From Aureimonas populi (GTDB lineage: Bacteria; Pseudomonadota; Alphaproteobacteria; Rhizobiales; Rhizobiaceae): 64,000 nt of DNA. Where the stretch lies: assembly GCF_017815515.1 (NCBI RefSeq), contig NZ_CP072611.1, positions 3,758,312-3,822,311 on the forward strand, read 5' to 3'. Positions within the stretch are counted from its first letter, which is position 1. Every line of letters begins with the position of its first letter. Positions 37,682-46,743 of the stretch are shown one piece after another. Made by a program: the position numbers and the translations under genes. The notes under the pieces were generated by a model. That model did no database searches. It worked only from the letters and a program-made list of their open reading frames with translations, and was not told the DNA's origin.

Positions 37682-38806
37682 ATGGCAACGACACCGGCTT
37701 TTCCAGGGGGCGGCCGGGGGCGCATCCCCCTCGACCTGCCCGGCCCGCTCGACGAGCGCTCGCGCGAAATCTTTCGGCTGATCGTGGACACCTATCTGGA
37801 GGTGGGCGAGCCCGTGGGCTCGCGCAACCTCTCGCGGCTGCTTTCCACCGCGCTTTCCCCGGCCTCCATCCGCAACGTGATGAGCGATCTGGAGCAGCTC
37901 GGCCTCATCTACGCGCCACATGTCTCCGCCGGCCGCCTGCCGACGGAGCTCGGCCTGCGCTTCTTCGTCGACGCCTTTCTGGAAACAGGAGACATGGGCC
38001 GCGGCGAGCGAGAGGAGATCGAGGAGAAGGCGCGCGTCCTGGGCGACCAGCGCGGCGTGGAGACGCTCCTCACCGAGGCGAGCCAGCTTCTCTCGGGCCT
38101 CTCGCGCGGGGCGGGCCTCGTGGTGACGGGCAAGGCCGATGTCCGGCTGAAGCATATCGAATTCGTGCGGCTGGAGCCCACCCGCGCCCTCGCCGTCCTG
38201 GTGGGCGAGAACGGGGAGGTGGAGAATCGCGTGGTGGACCTGCCGGCCGGCACCACCGCCTCCCAGCTCGTGGAAGCCGGCAACTTCCTGAATGCCCACG
38301 TGGTCGGGCGCACTCTCGGCGAGGCCCGCGCCTCCATCGCCACGCTCAAGCAGGAGACGGCCGATGCGCTGGACGCCCTGTCGCGCCAGCTCGTGGAGGC
38401 CGGGCTCGCGGTGTGGTCGGGCGCATCGGCCGGGCAGCCCTCGCGCCTCATCGTGCGCGGGCGCGCCAATCTCCTGGAGAGCATCACCGCGAGCGAGGAT
38501 CTGGAGCGCCTGCGCCACCTCTTCGACGACCTCGAAACGCAAAGCTCGATCATCGATCTTCTCGACCTGGCCGAATCCGGCAAGGGCGTGCGCATCTTCA
38601 TCGGCTCGGAGAACAAGCTCTTCTCCCTCTCGGGCTCCTCGCTGATCGTCGCGCCCTATGCGGACGGGCAGCAGCGCATCGTCGGCGCGGTGGGGGTGAT
38701 CGGGCCCACGCGCCTCAACTACCGGCGCATCGTGCCGATGGTGGACTACACCGCGCGGCTCGTCTCCCGCCTCCTCGGCGAGGCGGGCGTGCCCACCCGG
38801 CCTTGA
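37682..38806 (+). CDS. hrcA: Heat-inducible transcription repressor HrcA
   Basis: HrcA represses class I heat-shock operons through CIRCE elements, with folding helped by GroE. The 374-residue product has the winged-helix domain ([60 protein letters not shown]), and a C-terminal domain ending [20 protein letters not shown]. The chosen ATG gives [10 protein letters not shown]. No Shine-Dalgarno is visible upstream, consistent with a leaderless or weakly translated start. grpE follows after 130 bp. Confidence 0.95.
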   Translation: MATTPAFPGGGRGRIPLDLPGPLDERSREIFRLIVDTYLEVGEPVGSRNLSRLLSTALSPASIRNVMSDLEQLGLIYAPHVSAGRLPTELGLRFFVDAFLETGDMGRGEREEIEEKARVLGDQRGVETLLTEASQLLSGLSRGAGLVVTGKADVRLKHIEFVRLEPTRALAVLVGENGEVENRVVDLPAGTTASQLVEAGNFLNAHVVGRTLGEARASIATLKQETADALDALSRQLVEAGLAVWSGASAGQPSRLIVRGRANLLESITASEDLERLRHLFDDLETQSSIIDLLDLAESGKGVRIFIGSENKLFSLSGSSLIVAPYADGQQRIVGAVGVIGPTRLNYRRIVPMVDYTARLVSRLLGEAGVPTRP

Positions 38807-38936
38807 TTTTCACCCGAACGCATTCGATATCGGCCACGACGAGTTTTTCTTCAGTCCGGCGACGCGGGGCGCGGGGCCGACAGGGCCCGCCAGACGCCTC
38901 AAGCGCGGCGGAGCAGCATCGGAGCTTGCCGACGAG

Positions 38937-39593
38937 ATGACCATCAGCGACACCGAACACCGCGAGCCCCAGGATCTGGCGCCCGAGGCCCCCGTCGGCG
39001 AGGCGCCGGCCGCCGAGGATGCCCCCGCATGGGGCGGTGAGGAGGCGGCCGAGGCCGACCGCGCCCGCATCGAGGCGCTGGAGGCCGAGAACGCGGAGGT
39101 GAAGGACCGCATGTTGCGGCTGGCCGCGGAGATGGAGAACCTGCGCCGGCGCACCGAGCGCGAGATCAAGGATGCCCGCCAGTTCGCGGTCGCAAATTTC
39201 GCCCGCGACATGCTGTCGGTAGCCGACAATCTCGACCGTGCCCTGGCCGCCGTGCCGGCCGAGGCGCGCGAGGGCGGCGATGCGGGCCTTGCGGCTCTCG
39301 TCGAGGGCGTGGAGATGGTGGGCCGCTCCATGCTCTCTTCGCTGGAGCGCCACGGCGTGAAGAAGCTGGAGCCGCAGGGCCAGCGCTTCGACCCCAATTT
39401 CCACCAGGCCATGTTCGAGGTGCCCGACCCGCACACGCCCAACAACACCGTCGTCCAGGTGGTGCAGGACGGCTACTCCATCGGCGAGCGGGTGCTGCGC
39501 CCGGCCATGGTGGGCGTTTCCAAGGGCGGGCCCAAGGCCAACACCCTCGACACCAGGCCCGGGGTGCCGGACGAGAGCACCAAGGACGCCTGA
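38937..39593 (+). CDS. grpE: Nucleotide exchange factor GrpE
   Basis: GrpE releases ADP from DnaK. The 218-residue product has an acidic N-terminal arm, a long coiled coil ([20 protein letters not shown], then [20 protein letters not shown]), and the C-terminal beta domain with [35 protein letters not shown] and AMVGVSKG. It is downstream of hrcA on the same strand and ends in a good terminator. Confidence 0.97.
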   Translation: MTISDTEHREPQDLAPEAPVGEAPAAEDAPAWGGEEAAEADRARIEALEAENAEVKDRMLRLAAEMENLRRRTEREIKDARQFAVANFARDMLSVADNLDRALAAVPAEAREGGDAGLAALVEGVEMVGRSMLSSLERHGVKKLEPQGQRFDPNFHQAMFEVPDPHTPNNTVVQVVQDGYSIGERVLRPAMVGVSKGGPKANTLDTRPGVPDESTKDA

Positions 39594-39620
39594 ACGGCGG
39601 CTTTCCAGACCCGAGCGACG

Positions 39621-39643
39621 CGGCGGCCATCGGCCGCCGTTTT
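39621..39643 (+). terminator. Rho-independent terminator after grpE
   Basis: CGGCGGCC (39621-39628) pairs with GGCCGCCG (39632-39639) over a 3-nt loop, followed by TTTT (39640-39643), 27 bp after the grpE stop. Confidence 0.8.
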
Positions 39644-39721
39644 CGCGTTTGCCGGGCGCCCGCGCCGCCTTATCTGCCTGCCGGCGGGCTTGTCCGCGCC
39701 TGCCGCCGGGGAGGATCGCGC

Positions 39722-40501
39722 ATGCGTCTGGAGGGAAACGTTGCGCTGGTCACGGGCGCCGGCTCGGGAATCGGCAGGGCCATTGCGGAGGCCTATGCCA
39801 GGGAGGGTGCGAGGCTGGCGATCTGCGACCTCGACGAGGCCGCCGCTCGCACGACCGCCTCCGCGATCGAAGAGGCGGGCGGCGAGGCCGTCGCCATCGC
39901 CATGGACGTGACGGACGAGGCGGCGGTGAACGCGGGCGTCGACGAGACGGCGAACCGCTTCGGCCGTATCGACACGATGGTCTCCAATGCCGGAATCCAG
40001 ATCGTCCACCCGATCGAGGACTTCCCCTACGACGAGTTCCGCAAGGTGGTGGATATCCATCTGGGCGGCGCGTTCCTGCTCACCCGCGCCTGCGTGCGGC
40101 ACATGTATCCCCGGCGCTCCGGGTCGCTCATCTACATGGGTTCGGTGCACAGCCACGAGCCGTCCCCGCTGAAGAGCGCCTATGTGGCGGCCAAGCACGG
40201 CATGCTGGGCCTGTGCCGCGTCATGGCGCGCGAGGGCGGCAGGCACGGCGTGCGCTCCAACATCATCTGCCCCGGCTTCGTGAAGACGCCCCTGGTCGAG
40301 AGGCAGATCCCGGAACAGGCGCGCGACCTCGGCATTTCGCAGGAGGAGGTGGTCGAGAAGGTGATGCTGGGCCGAACGGTCGACGGGGAGTTCACGACGC
40401 TGGAGGATGTCGCCGACATCGCCGTGTTCCTGGCGAGCTTCCGCTCCAGCGCGCTGACGGGCCAATCCATCATTCCCAGCCACGGCTGGTACATGGGCTA
40501 A
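39722..40501 (+). CDS. SDR oxidoreductase, probable 3-hydroxybutyrate dehydrogenase
   Basis: The 259-residue protein is a classical [23 protein letters not shown] (residues 7-26), [10 protein letters not shown], Ser in [17 protein letters not shown], and the catalytic [11 protein letters not shown]. The C terminus [17 protein letters not shown] resembles the 3-hydroxybutyrate dehydrogenase branch, whose members oxidise 3-hydroxybutyrate to acetoacetate with NAD+. That specificity is inferred from the end motif only. It starts a co-directional run with DUF3096, a flavoprotein, DUF3088 and GFA genes spaced 3-17 nt apart. Confidence 0.8.
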   Translation: MRLEGNVALVTGAGSGIGRAIAEAYAREGARLAICDLDEAAARTTASAIEEAGGEAVAIAMDVTDEAAVNAGVDETANRFGRIDTMVSNAGIQIVHPIEDFPYDEFRKVVDIHLGGAFLLTRACVRHMYPRRSGSLIYMGSVHSHEPSPLKSAYVAAKHGMLGLCRVMAREGGRHGVRSNIICPGFVKTPLVERQIPEQARDLGISQEEVVEKVMLGRTVDGEFTTLEDVADIAVFLASFRSSALTGQSIIPSHGWYMG

Positions 40502-40511
40502 GGAAGCAGAT

Positions 40512-40652
40512 ATGGAAATCATCGCCGTTCAACCGATCGTCGCGCTCATCGCGGGCGTTCTCATCCTCGTCATCCCCCGGCTGCTCAACATCATCGTGGC
40601 GCTCTACCTGATCTTCATCGGCCTGACGGGCCTCTTCCCCGATATCCTCTAG
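40512..40652 (+). CDS. DUF3096 small membrane protein
   Basis: This 46-residue protein starts MEIIAVQPIVALIAGVLILV and continues with two hydrophobic helices and IFIGLTGLFPD. It fits DUF3096, a family of very short membrane proteins of unknown function. It lies 10 nt after the dehydrogenase stop and 17 nt before the flavoprotein start. It may anchor or accompany the flavoprotein, but this is only positional inference. Confidence 0.75.
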   Translation: MEIIAVQPIVALIAGVLILVIPRLLNIIVALYLIFIGLTGLFPDIL

Positions 40653-40669
40653 CCCAGCGGAGAGGCCCT

Positions 40670-41950
40670 TTGCCCAAGCAGCGCATCGTCATTCTGGGAG
40701 GAGGGTCCGGCGGGCTGGAGCTGGCCTCGCAGCTCGGCCGGGCGGATGGGATCGAGACGATCCTCGTCGACAAGAGCCCCAGCCACACCTGGAAGCCGCG
40801 CCTGCACGAGATGGCCGCCGGCACGGTCGCGACATCGCTGGCGGAAATCTCCTACTACCTCCTGGCCGCCCTGCGCGGCTTCCGCTTCGAGCAGGGCGAG
40901 GTGACGGGCATCGAGCGCGCCGCCCGGCGGGTCCGGCTGGCGGCGGTGACCAGCGCCGACGGCCGGGTTCTCGCCGAAGCCCGCGAGATCGCCTATGATC
41001 GCTGCGTGGTGGCGCTGGGCGGGGCGACGCCCGATTTCGGCACCCCCGGCGTTGCCGAACACGCCATTCGCCTCGACGGCAAGGACGACGCGGACGCCTT
41101 CCGCGACCGCTTCATCGGCCACATGATCGAGGCGCGCGCCACCGGCACGCCGACAAGCGTGGTGATCGTGGGAACGGGCGCCACCGGCACCGAGCTGGCC
41201 GCCCATCTGCGTTATTCGGAGCGCGGCTTCGTGGAGACCGGGGCGGGGAACGAGGCCAAGCTCCTCGACATCACGCTGGTGGAGGCCGCGCCCGTCCTCA
41301 TGCCGGGCATCGACGAGACCTTGCGCGAGAGCATCGTCAAGCGCCTCCATTCGCTGGACGTGAAGATCGTCACGGACGCCGAGGTCTCCGAGGTGACGAA
41401 CGCCGAGCTGCGCACCAGGAAGGGCGAGACATGGCCCGCGGACCTGACCGTCTGGGCGGCCGGCCTTGCCGGCAACCCGGTGCTGAAGGCGCTCGGCGAT
41501 TTCGAGATCGACGGCAAGGGCCGGATCGTGGTGGACCGGCACCTGCGCGCCACGGTGGACGAGGCGGTCCATGTGCTGGGCGATTCGGCAAGCTTCACGC
41601 CCGAGGGGGCCGAGCGCCCCCTTCCCCCGACGGCGCAGGCCGCCAGCCAGCAGGCCGCCTATCTGGCTAGGTCGCTGCCGCGAAGGCTGAGGGGCGAGAC
41701 GCCGGAGCCCTTCTCCCATGACGACAAGGGCCGGCTGATCTCGCTGGGCCGCGCCGGCACGGTGGGCCAGGTCATCTTCGGCCGCCGGCAGGACTTCATG
41801 ATCGCCGGGCAGTTCGCCGCCGCCGCCTATCACGGGCTGGAGCGCCAGCATCAATGGCGCGTGCTGGGGAGATTGCGCGGCTCGGTGGCGATCCTCGCCG
41901 ACATGGTCTCGCCGGCCAAGGGGCCGGCGTTCAAATTGCACGGGGGCTGA
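40670..41950 (+). CDS. Type II NADH dehydrogenase-like FAD oxidoreductase
   Basis: The 426-residue protein has two Rossmann dinucleotide folds: FAD loop VILGGGSGGLELASQLG (residues 7-23) and NAD loop VVIVGTGATGTELAAHL near residue 165, plus the FAD ribityl motif VHVLGDSASF near residue 304. The LPPTAQAASQQAAYLAR segment is typical of NDH-2 enzymes, which pass electrons from NADH to quinone without pumping. The TTG start at 40670 follows GGAGAGG, a good Shine-Dalgarno. Substrate is not certain; sulfide-quinone or ferredoxin reductase relatives cannot be excluded. Confidence 0.85.
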   Translation: MPKQRIVILGGGSGGLELASQLGRADGIETILVDKSPSHTWKPRLHEMAAGTVATSLAEISYYLLAALRGFRFEQGEVTGIERAARRVRLAAVTSADGRVLAEAREIAYDRCVVALGGATPDFGTPGVAEHAIRLDGKDDADAFRDRFIGHMIEARATGTPTSVVIVGTGATGTELAAHLRYSERGFVETGAGNEAKLLDITLVEAAPVLMPGIDETLRESIVKRLHSLDVKIVTDAEVSEVTNAELRTRKGETWPADLTVWAAGLAGNPVLKALGDFEIDGKGRIVVDRHLRATVDEAVHVLGDSASFTPEGAERPLPPTAQAASQQAAYLARSLPRRLRGETPEPFSHDDKGRLISLGRAGTVGQVIFGRRQDFMIAGQFAAAAYHGLERQHQWRVLGRLRGSVAILADMVSPAKGPAFKLHGG

Positions 41951-41953
41951 ACG

Positions 41954-42301
41954 GTGGAACGCGACACGCTCTTCCTCGTGAAACCGGGATTTTCCGATCC
42001 CGCCTATCCCGGACAAAGCTTCTTTTGCTGGCACTGCGCGCTGATCGAAGGCCTGCTGGCGGGCTTTCCAGAGTTTGCCGCCCGGCTCGATGTGCGCCGC
42101 GTGGCCTGGCCGCGTCCGCGCGGCGAGGTGATCGAGATGGCGGGTGAAGCCAACCAGTGGCTTCCCCTTCTCATCCTTGCGGAGGGAGAAGCATCCCCCC
42201 ACGAAACGGGCCGCCACGAAGGAAGGGCGCTGATCGCGGACAAGGATGCGATCCTCTCCGCACTGGCGGAGCGTCACGGCTTTCCCCTGCCCCATCCATG
42301 A
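41954..42301 (+). CDS. DUF3088 protein
   Basis: The 115-residue protein reads RDTLFLVKPGFSDPAYPGQS near its start, followed by FFCWHCALIEGLL, the pattern of DUF3088. The GTG start at 41954 is 3 nt after the flavoprotein stop, supporting co-translation. A Cys-x2-Cys-like CWHC is a possible redox or metal site, reminiscent of thioredoxin-fold proteins. Function unknown. Confidence 0.75.
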   Translation: MERDTLFLVKPGFSDPAYPGQSFFCWHCALIEGLLAGFPEFAARLDVRRVAWPRPRGEVIEMAGEANQWLPLLILAEGEASPHETGRHEGRALIADKDAILSALAERHGFPLPHP

Positions 42302-42312
42302 GGCGCTGAACG

Positions 42313-42717
42313 ATGGATATCGACGGAAGCTGCCATTGCGGGGCGGTGCGCTACCGCGCCCGGATCGATCCGGGCAAGGTGACGATCTGCCATTGCACGG
42401 ACTGCCAGAAGCTCACCGGCTCGCCCTATCGCGTCTCCACCATCGCCGCGCGCTCGGACATCGAGCTGATGGGCGAGGAACCCCGGACCTACGTGAAGCA
42501 CGGGGACAATGGCAGGCCCCGCCACCAGCTCTTCTGCGGCCGCTGCGGCTCTCCCCTCTTCACCCACGGCGAGGGAGAGGAAGCACAGGAATGGGGCATC
42601 CGGTGGGGAAGCATCTCGCAGCGGGCCGAGTTGGCGCCAAGAGACCGGATATGGTGCCGCTCGGCACCGCCGTGGAGCGGCACCATCGATACGCTGCCGG
42701 GCCGGCCGGAAGATTGA
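42313..42717 (+). CDS. GFA (CENP-V) family zinc protein
   Basis: The 134-residue protein has the zinc ligands of the glutathione-dependent formaldehyde-activating fold: GSCHCGAVRY (residues 6-15), ICHCTDCQKLTGSPYR (about 31-46) and FCGRCGSPLF (about 76-85). Members bind zinc; true formaldehyde activation is shown for only a few. It closes the co-directional run that begins at 39722. It converges on yacG. Confidence 0.85.
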   Translation: MDIDGSCHCGAVRYRARIDPGKVTICHCTDCQKLTGSPYRVSTIAARSDIELMGEEPRTYVKHGDNGRPRHQLFCGRCGSPLFTHGEGEEAQEWGIRWGSISQRAELAPRDRIWCRSAPPWSGTIDTLPGRPED

Positions 42718-42806
42718 AATGACGGCCGACTCGTCGGCGCTCAAGGCGTGTTGGCGGCCTTCTTATCCTCGCAAAGGAGGACGAGGCCGCCGTGCATCGA
42801 CAAGCC

Positions 42807-42830
42807 CCGCACGTCTCACGAGACGTGCGG
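42807..42830. repeat. Near-perfect 24-bp inverted repeat between GFA and yacG genes
   Basis: The arms CCGCACGTCTC (42807-42817) and GAGACGTGCGG (42820-42830) pair perfectly over 11 bp with a 2-nt centre (AC). There is no T tract on either side, so it is not a canonical terminator, although it lies between convergent genes. It could be a hairpin terminator of another kind or a protein-binding site. Confidence 0.7.
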
Positions 42831-42848
42831 ACGAAAATCGTATGGTGC

Positions 42849-43052
42849 CTATCGCTCGTCCGTCTCCGGGTCGGGAATCTCGTCCTCGGTGCCGGGAATG
42901 ACATAGGCGCCGGAGAGCCAGCGGTTGAGGTCCACCGCCTTGCAGCGGGGCGAGCAGAAGGGATAGTGCGCCCGCTCGGACGGACGGCCGCATTCGGGGC
43001 AGTTGCGCTTGGGCCGCAGCGGCGTCACCTTGGCGCCGAGGGCGGGCTTCAC
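42849..43052 (-). CDS. yacG: DNA gyrase inhibitor YacG
   Basis: YacG is a small zinc protein that binds GyrB and inhibits gyrase. The 67-residue product has [20 protein letters not shown], giving a C-x2-C-x15-C-x3-C zinc site, then [17 protein letters not shown] and a short acidic tail ([11 protein letters not shown]). The GTG start overlaps the maf stop (GTGA). In Hyphomicrobiales it follows infA-maf, as here. Confidence 0.93.
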   Translation of the reverse strand: MKPALGAKVTPLRPKRNCPECGRPSERAHYPFCSPRCKAVDLNRWLSGAYVIPGTEDEIPDPETDER

Positions 43053-43687
43053 GCCGGCTCCTCGACATCCCCCCGCGCCCTGGCGGGGTCGAACCCCTCG
43101 CCCGTCAGCAGCGACAGGGCCTCGTAGAGCGGCAGGCCGACGACATTGGTGTAGGAGCCCACGAGCCGCACCACGAAGCCGCCCGCCAGCCCCTGGATGG
43201 CGTAGCTGCCGGCTTTGCCGCGCCATTCGCCCGAGGCCATGTAGCCGTCGATATCCTGGCGCGAGAGGCGCTTGAAGCGAACGCGCGTCTCCACCAGCCG
43301 CTGGCGCACCCGCCCTTCGGGCGTAACGAGGCAGACGCCGGTATAGACACGATGCGTGCGCCCGGAGAGCGTGCGCAGATTGGCCACGGCGTCCTCGATC
43401 AGCTCGGCCTTGGGCATGATGCGCCGGCCGACCGAGACGACCGTGTCGGCCGCCAGGACATAGGCTCCCTCGGCCTCGCCGATGCGGCGCAGCGTGAGCG
43501 CGGCGGCCTCGGCCTTCTCCTTGCACAGCCGCTTGGCGAGCGAGCGCGGATGCTCGGCCCGCTCGGGCGTCTCGTCGATATCGGCCGGCAACAGGCGCGC
43601 GGGCTCGATGCCCACCTGCTGCAACAGCGCCAGGCGGCGCGGCGAGCCGGAGGCCAGAACGAGATGCTTGCCGCCTGCAGGGGCCAT
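43049..43687 (-). CDS. maf: Maf family nucleoside triphosphate pyrophosphatase
   Basis: Maf proteins hydrolyse dTTP, UTP or modified nucleotides to the monophosphate. The 212-residue protein has [18 protein letters not shown] at the start, the [14 protein letters not shown] segment, [17 protein letters not shown] and [20 protein letters not shown] with VVGLPLYE. These fit the YhdE-like dTTP/UTP subgroup. It lies between infA (21 nt upstream) and yacG (4-nt overlap). Confidence 0.93.
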   Translation of the reverse strand: MAPAGGKHLVLASGSPRRLALLQQVGIEPARLLPADIDETPERAEHPRSLAKRLCKEKAEAAALTLRRIGEAEGAYVLAADTVVSVGRRIMPKAELIEDAVANLRTLSGRTHRVYTGVCLVTPEGRVRQRLVETRVRFKRLSRQDIDGYMASGEWRGKAGSYAIQGLAGGFVVRLVGSYTNVVGLPLYEALSLLTGEGFDPARARGDVEEPA

Positions 43688-43708
43688 GGTCGAGGCTCCT
43701 CGCGCCGC

Positions 43709-43927
43709 CTATTTGAAGCGGTAGGTGATGCGGCCCTTGGACAGGTCGTAGGGCGTCATCTCGACCAGCACCTTGTCGCCCGTCAGCACGCGGATGCGGT
43801 TCTTGCGCATCCGGCCTGCCGTGTGGGCGATGATCTCGTGGTCGTTCTCGAGCTTGATGCGGAAGGTCGCGTTGGGCAGGAGCTCCGTGACCGTGCCGGG
43901 AAACTCGAGAACTTCTTCTTTCGCCAT
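43709..43927 (-). CDS. infA: Translation initiation factor IF-1
   Basis: IF-1 blocks the ribosomal A site during initiation. The 72-residue S1-fold protein starts [20 protein letters not shown] and has [19 protein letters not shown] and [16 protein letters not shown]. It begins the infA-maf-yacG operon. In most relatives hisD and small genes separate murA from infA; here murA is 162 bp away. Confidence 0.98.
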   Translation of the reverse strand: MAKEEVLEFPGTVTELLPNATFRIKLENDHEIIAHTAGRMRKNRIRVLTGDKVLVEMTPYDLSKGRITYRFK

Positions 43928-44089
43928 GCGTGTTCGAACCCTGGTTGTGCGCGAGCGGGCCGAAAGGCCCTTCCTGTCTCGCTGGAAATGATACCGAATG
44001 CAAAAATGCGGCGGCCGCGCTGGCTTCGGGCGGCCTCAACGCTGCCTAGATCGGATTTTGGCGGGCAAAAAGCAAGCGCGTCCCGCCTG

Positions 44090-45379
44090 TCAGCCCGAAA
44101 TGCGCTCCACTTCCGCCCCGCAGGCGCCGAGCTTCTCCTCCAGCCGCTCGAAGCCGCGGTCGAGATGGTAGACGCGCGAGACCGTGGTTTCGCCCTCCGC
44201 CGCCAGCCCCGCGATGACCAGCGAGACGGAGGCGCGCAGGTCCGTCGCCATCACCGGAGCCCCTGCCAGCCGCGGCACGCCCTCGATGCGAGCCACCTGC
44301 CCCGCCAGCGAAATCCTCGCCCCGAGGCGCGCCAGCTCCTGCACATGCATGAACCGGTTCTCGAAGATCGTCTCGGTGATGTGCGAGACGCCGTCCGCCT
44401 TCGTCATCAGGGCCATGAACTGCGCCTGGAGGTCGGTCGGGAAGCCGGGGAACGGGTCGGTCGCCACATCGACCGCGCCGATCCCCCCTCCCTCGCGCCG
44501 CACGCGGATGCCGTTCGGCACGTCCTCGATGGTCGCGCCGGCGTGGCGCAGGCTCTCCAGCGCCGTGGCCAGGAGGTCGGAGCGCGTGCCCGCCAGCGTC
44601 ACGTCCCCGCCGGCCATGGCGACGGCGATGGCATAGGTGCCCGTCTCGATCCGGTCCGGCAGCACGCGGTGGCGCGCGCCCGACAGCGCGCTGACACCCT
44701 GGATGGTGATGGTGGAGGTGCCGGCGCCCGAAATCCGGGCGCCCATCGCGTTCAGGCAATCGGCCAGATCGACGATCTCCGGCTCGCGCGCCGCGTTCTC
44801 GATCACCGTTTCGCCCCGGGCCAGCGAGGCCGCCATCAGCATGACATGCGTCGCGCCGACCGACACCTTGGGGAAGACGTAGCGGTTGCCGACGAGGCCG
44901 CCCCTGGCCTCGGCCACGACATAGCCGTTCTCGATGTCGATCGTGGCGCCCAGCGCCCGCAGGCCCTCGATGAACAGGTCCACCGGCCGCGTGCCGATGG
45001 CGCAGCCGCCGGGCAGCGAGACGCGCGCCTTGTGGCAGCGCGCCAGCAGCGGGCCGATGACCCAGAAGCTCGCCCGCATCTTGGAAACCAGCTCGTAGGG
45101 CGCGGTGGTATCGACGATGGTGCGGGCGGTGAAATGGATCGTGCGCCCGCTCGCCGGATCGTAGGCGAGGCGCTTGCCCGAGACCGTGTAGTCCACGCCA
45201 TGGTTGCCAAGGATGCGGATGAGCTGTTCCACATCGGCCAGATGCGGCACGTTCTCCAGCGTCAGCGTGTCGTCCGTCAGCAGCGAGGCGATCATCAGCG
45301 GCAGGGCCGCGTTCTTGGCGCCGGAGATCGGGATCGTCCCGTTGAGGGCGTTGCCGCCGCGAATGCGAATGCGATCCAT
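44090..45379 (-). CDS. murA: UDP-N-acetylglucosamine 1-carboxyvinyltransferase
   Basis: MurA makes UDP-GlcNAc-enolpyruvate, the first committed step of peptidoglycan synthesis. The 429-residue product starts [20 protein letters not shown], has [14 protein letters not shown] and the reactive Cys in [15 protein letters not shown], predicting normal fosfomycin sensitivity of the enzyme. It also shows [15 protein letters not shown] and ends in the usual [20 protein letters not shown]. The start at 45379 gives the standard N terminus. Confidence 0.97.
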   Translation of the reverse strand: MDRIRIRGGNALNGTIPISGAKNAALPLMIASLLTDDTLTLENVPHLADVEQLIRILGNHGVDYTVSGKRLAYDPASGRTIHFTARTIVDTTAPYELVSKMRASFWVIGPLLARCHKARVSLPGGCAIGTRPVDLFIEGLRALGATIDIENGYVVAEARGGLVGNRYVFPKVSVGATHVMLMAASLARGETVIENAAREPEIVDLADCLNAMGARISGAGTSTITIQGVSALSGARHRVLPDRIETGTYAIAVAMAGGDVTLAGTRSDLLATALESLRHAGATIEDVPNGIRVRREGGGIGAVDVATDPFPGFPTDLQAQFMALMTKADGVSHITETIFENRFMHVQELARLGARISLAGQVARIEGVPRLAGAPVMATDLRASVSLVIAGLAAEGETTVSRVYHLDRGFERLEEKLGACGAEVERISG

Positions 45380-45456
45380 GAAGGGTCCGGACACGGGAGG
45401 GAGGAAGAAACGAAGGCTCCTCCTACACGAGGACAGCCCCCGGTTCAAACAAGGCC

Positions 45457-45618
45457 CTATCCCTGGGGATGGATCATCGCCGCGACCGCGAAGAGCCCGA
45501 GCGCCAGAAGGGCGATCTTCCAGAAATCGGCGCGTTTCCTCAGGCCCGGCAGGCCGAGCGGGCGGATGAGCTGGACCAGCATGGCGAGGACGAGGAGAAC
45601 GGAGAAGACCTTGGTCAT
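45457..45618 (-). CDS. Small two-helix membrane protein, unknown
   Basis: This 53-residue frame reads [20 protein letters not shown], then a basic KRADFWK turn and a second hydrophobic helix ending AAMIHPQG. Two helices around a positively charged loop and clean start/stop codons suggest a real gene. It sits between the DUF1236 gene promoter region and murA (gap 77 nt), on the murA strand. No function known. Confidence 0.6.
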   Translation of the reverse strand: MTKVFSVLLVLAMLVQLIRPLGLPGLRKRADFWKIALLALGLFAVAAMIHPQG

Positions 45619-45727
45619 TCTGCGCTTTTAGGCCATGACGAACGCGCCCGCCATCTAAGATGACGGAACGGAACGGGCCGTTCACGCATTTGAGAGTTCG
45701 AAGGGTTCAATCCTCAGGAACAATAAA

Positions 45728-46363
45728 ATGCGTAAGCTTATACTGACCACCGCCCTCGTCGCCTTCGCCGGCACCGCCGGGGCGCAGACCACCGTGAGGA
45801 CCGTCGAGGAGCCCAACTCCGCCACGCAGGCCACGGGCATTCTGACGGGCACCGGCACGGGCGCCGTCGCCGGTGCGCTCGTCGGGGGGCCGCTCGGCGC
45901 CGTCGTCGGCGGGTTCATCGGCACGGCCGTGGGTGCCAGCGCCTCGGTTGCGCCCGAAGTGCGCGAATATGTCGTCGCCAACCCGGTCGAGCCTGTCGTC
46001 GTGGAAGGCGAGATCACCGAAGGCATGGTTGTGCCGGAGAGCGTCGAGCTCGTCGCCATCCCCGGCAATGACGAGTTCGCCTATATCTACGCCGACGGAA
46101 ACCGCCCGGTCGTCGTCAACACCTCCAACCGGCAGGTCGTCTATTCGCCCGCCGGCGTGCGCCCGGATGTCGTGACCTATGTGGAAGCCAACCCGGTGGA
46201 CGAGGTGACGCTGGATGGCGAGCTGGAAGTCGGCGCTTCGGTGCCGTCCTCCGTCACGCTCCAGCCGCTGCCGGACCAGAGCGGCTACTCCTACTTCTAC
46301 GCCAATGGCCGCCCCTATATCGTGGCGGACGACAGCCGTCAGGTCATCTACTACCGTCCCTGA
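45728..46363 (+). CDS. Secreted protein with two DUF1236 repeats
   Basis: The 211-residue protein has a signal peptide (MRKLILTTALVAFAGTAGAQ), a glycine-rich segment with a GAVAGALVGGPLGAVVGGFI hydrophobic stretch (glycine-zipper like), and two similar repeats: VEPVVVEGEITEGMVVPESV and VDEVTLDGELEVGASVPSSV, each followed by a Tyr-rich ending (FAYIYADG; YSYFYANG). That is the DUF1236 pattern, frequent in rhizobia. Likely periplasmic or outer-membrane attached; function unknown. A strong terminator follows at 14 bp. Confidence 0.85.
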   Translation: MRKLILTTALVAFAGTAGAQTTVRTVEEPNSATQATGILTGTGTGAVAGALVGGPLGAVVGGFIGTAVGASASVAPEVREYVVANPVEPVVVEGEITEGMVVPESVELVAIPGNDEFAYIYADGNRPVVVNTSNRQVVYSPAGVRPDVVTYVEANPVDEVTLDGELEVGASVPSSVTLQPLPDQSGYSYFYANGRPYIVADDSRQVIYYRP

Positions 46364-46377
46364 ACGGCACTCTTGAG

Positions 46378-46405
46378 AAAGGCCCCCAACCGGGGGCCTT
46401 TTTTT
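46378..46405. terminator. Terminator between convergent DUF1236 and SelW-like genes
   Basis: AAAGGCCCCC (46378-46387) pairs with GGGGGCCTTT (46392-46401) over a 4-nt loop, followed by a T run to 46405. It ends the DUF1236 transcript; the A-rich 5' side may also serve the minus-strand gene ending at 46410. Confidence 0.9.
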
Positions 46406-46409
46406 CGTT

Positions 46410-46691
46410 TCAGCGGTCGGAATGGCCGAGGGAGCGGGCGGGGTCGATCCGGTCGCGCACCCGCTGCTTCAGCACCTTGGCCTCGGGAAACCCCTCGTCG
46501 ACCGTGCGGTCCCACACCACCTCGCCATCACAGCGGATCTGGAAGATGCCGCCCGTTCCGGGCTTCAGGGCAACCTCGCCGAGATCGTTCGAGAAGGTTG
46601 AAAGAAGCTCCTGCGCCAGCCAGGCCGAGCGCAGCAGCCAGTGGCACTGGGTGCAATAGAGAATTTCGACTCGCGGACGGGTATCGGTCAT
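46410..46691 (-). CDS. SelW/SelT/SelH (Rdx) family thioredoxin-fold protein
   Basis: The 93-residue protein has the Rdx motif VEILYCTQCHWLLRSAW with C-x2-C (Cys, not selenocysteine), ALKPGTGGIFQIRCDGEVVW and WDRTVDEGFPEAKVLKQRVR. Members are redox proteins of uncertain partner. It stands as a single gene converging on the DUF1236 gene and 53 bp downstream of the ABC-2 permease on the same strand. Confidence 0.88.
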   Translation of the reverse strand: MTDTRPRVEILYCTQCHWLLRSAWLAQELLSTFSNDLGEVALKPGTGGIFQIRCDGEVVWDRTVDEGFPEAKVLKQRVRDRIDPARSLGHSDR

Positions 46692-46743
46692 GGAAAGGGC
46701 TACTCCTGAGCATTCCCGGCAAGCCGGGGCGGGGGCGGAACGT

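Noticed and set aside
42792..43127. Plus-strand frame with GTG start preceded by AAAGGAGG
   Set aside because: The Shine-Dalgarno is good, but the frame runs antisense through yacG and maf, and its product resembles no protein family; yacG zinc motifs are decisive.
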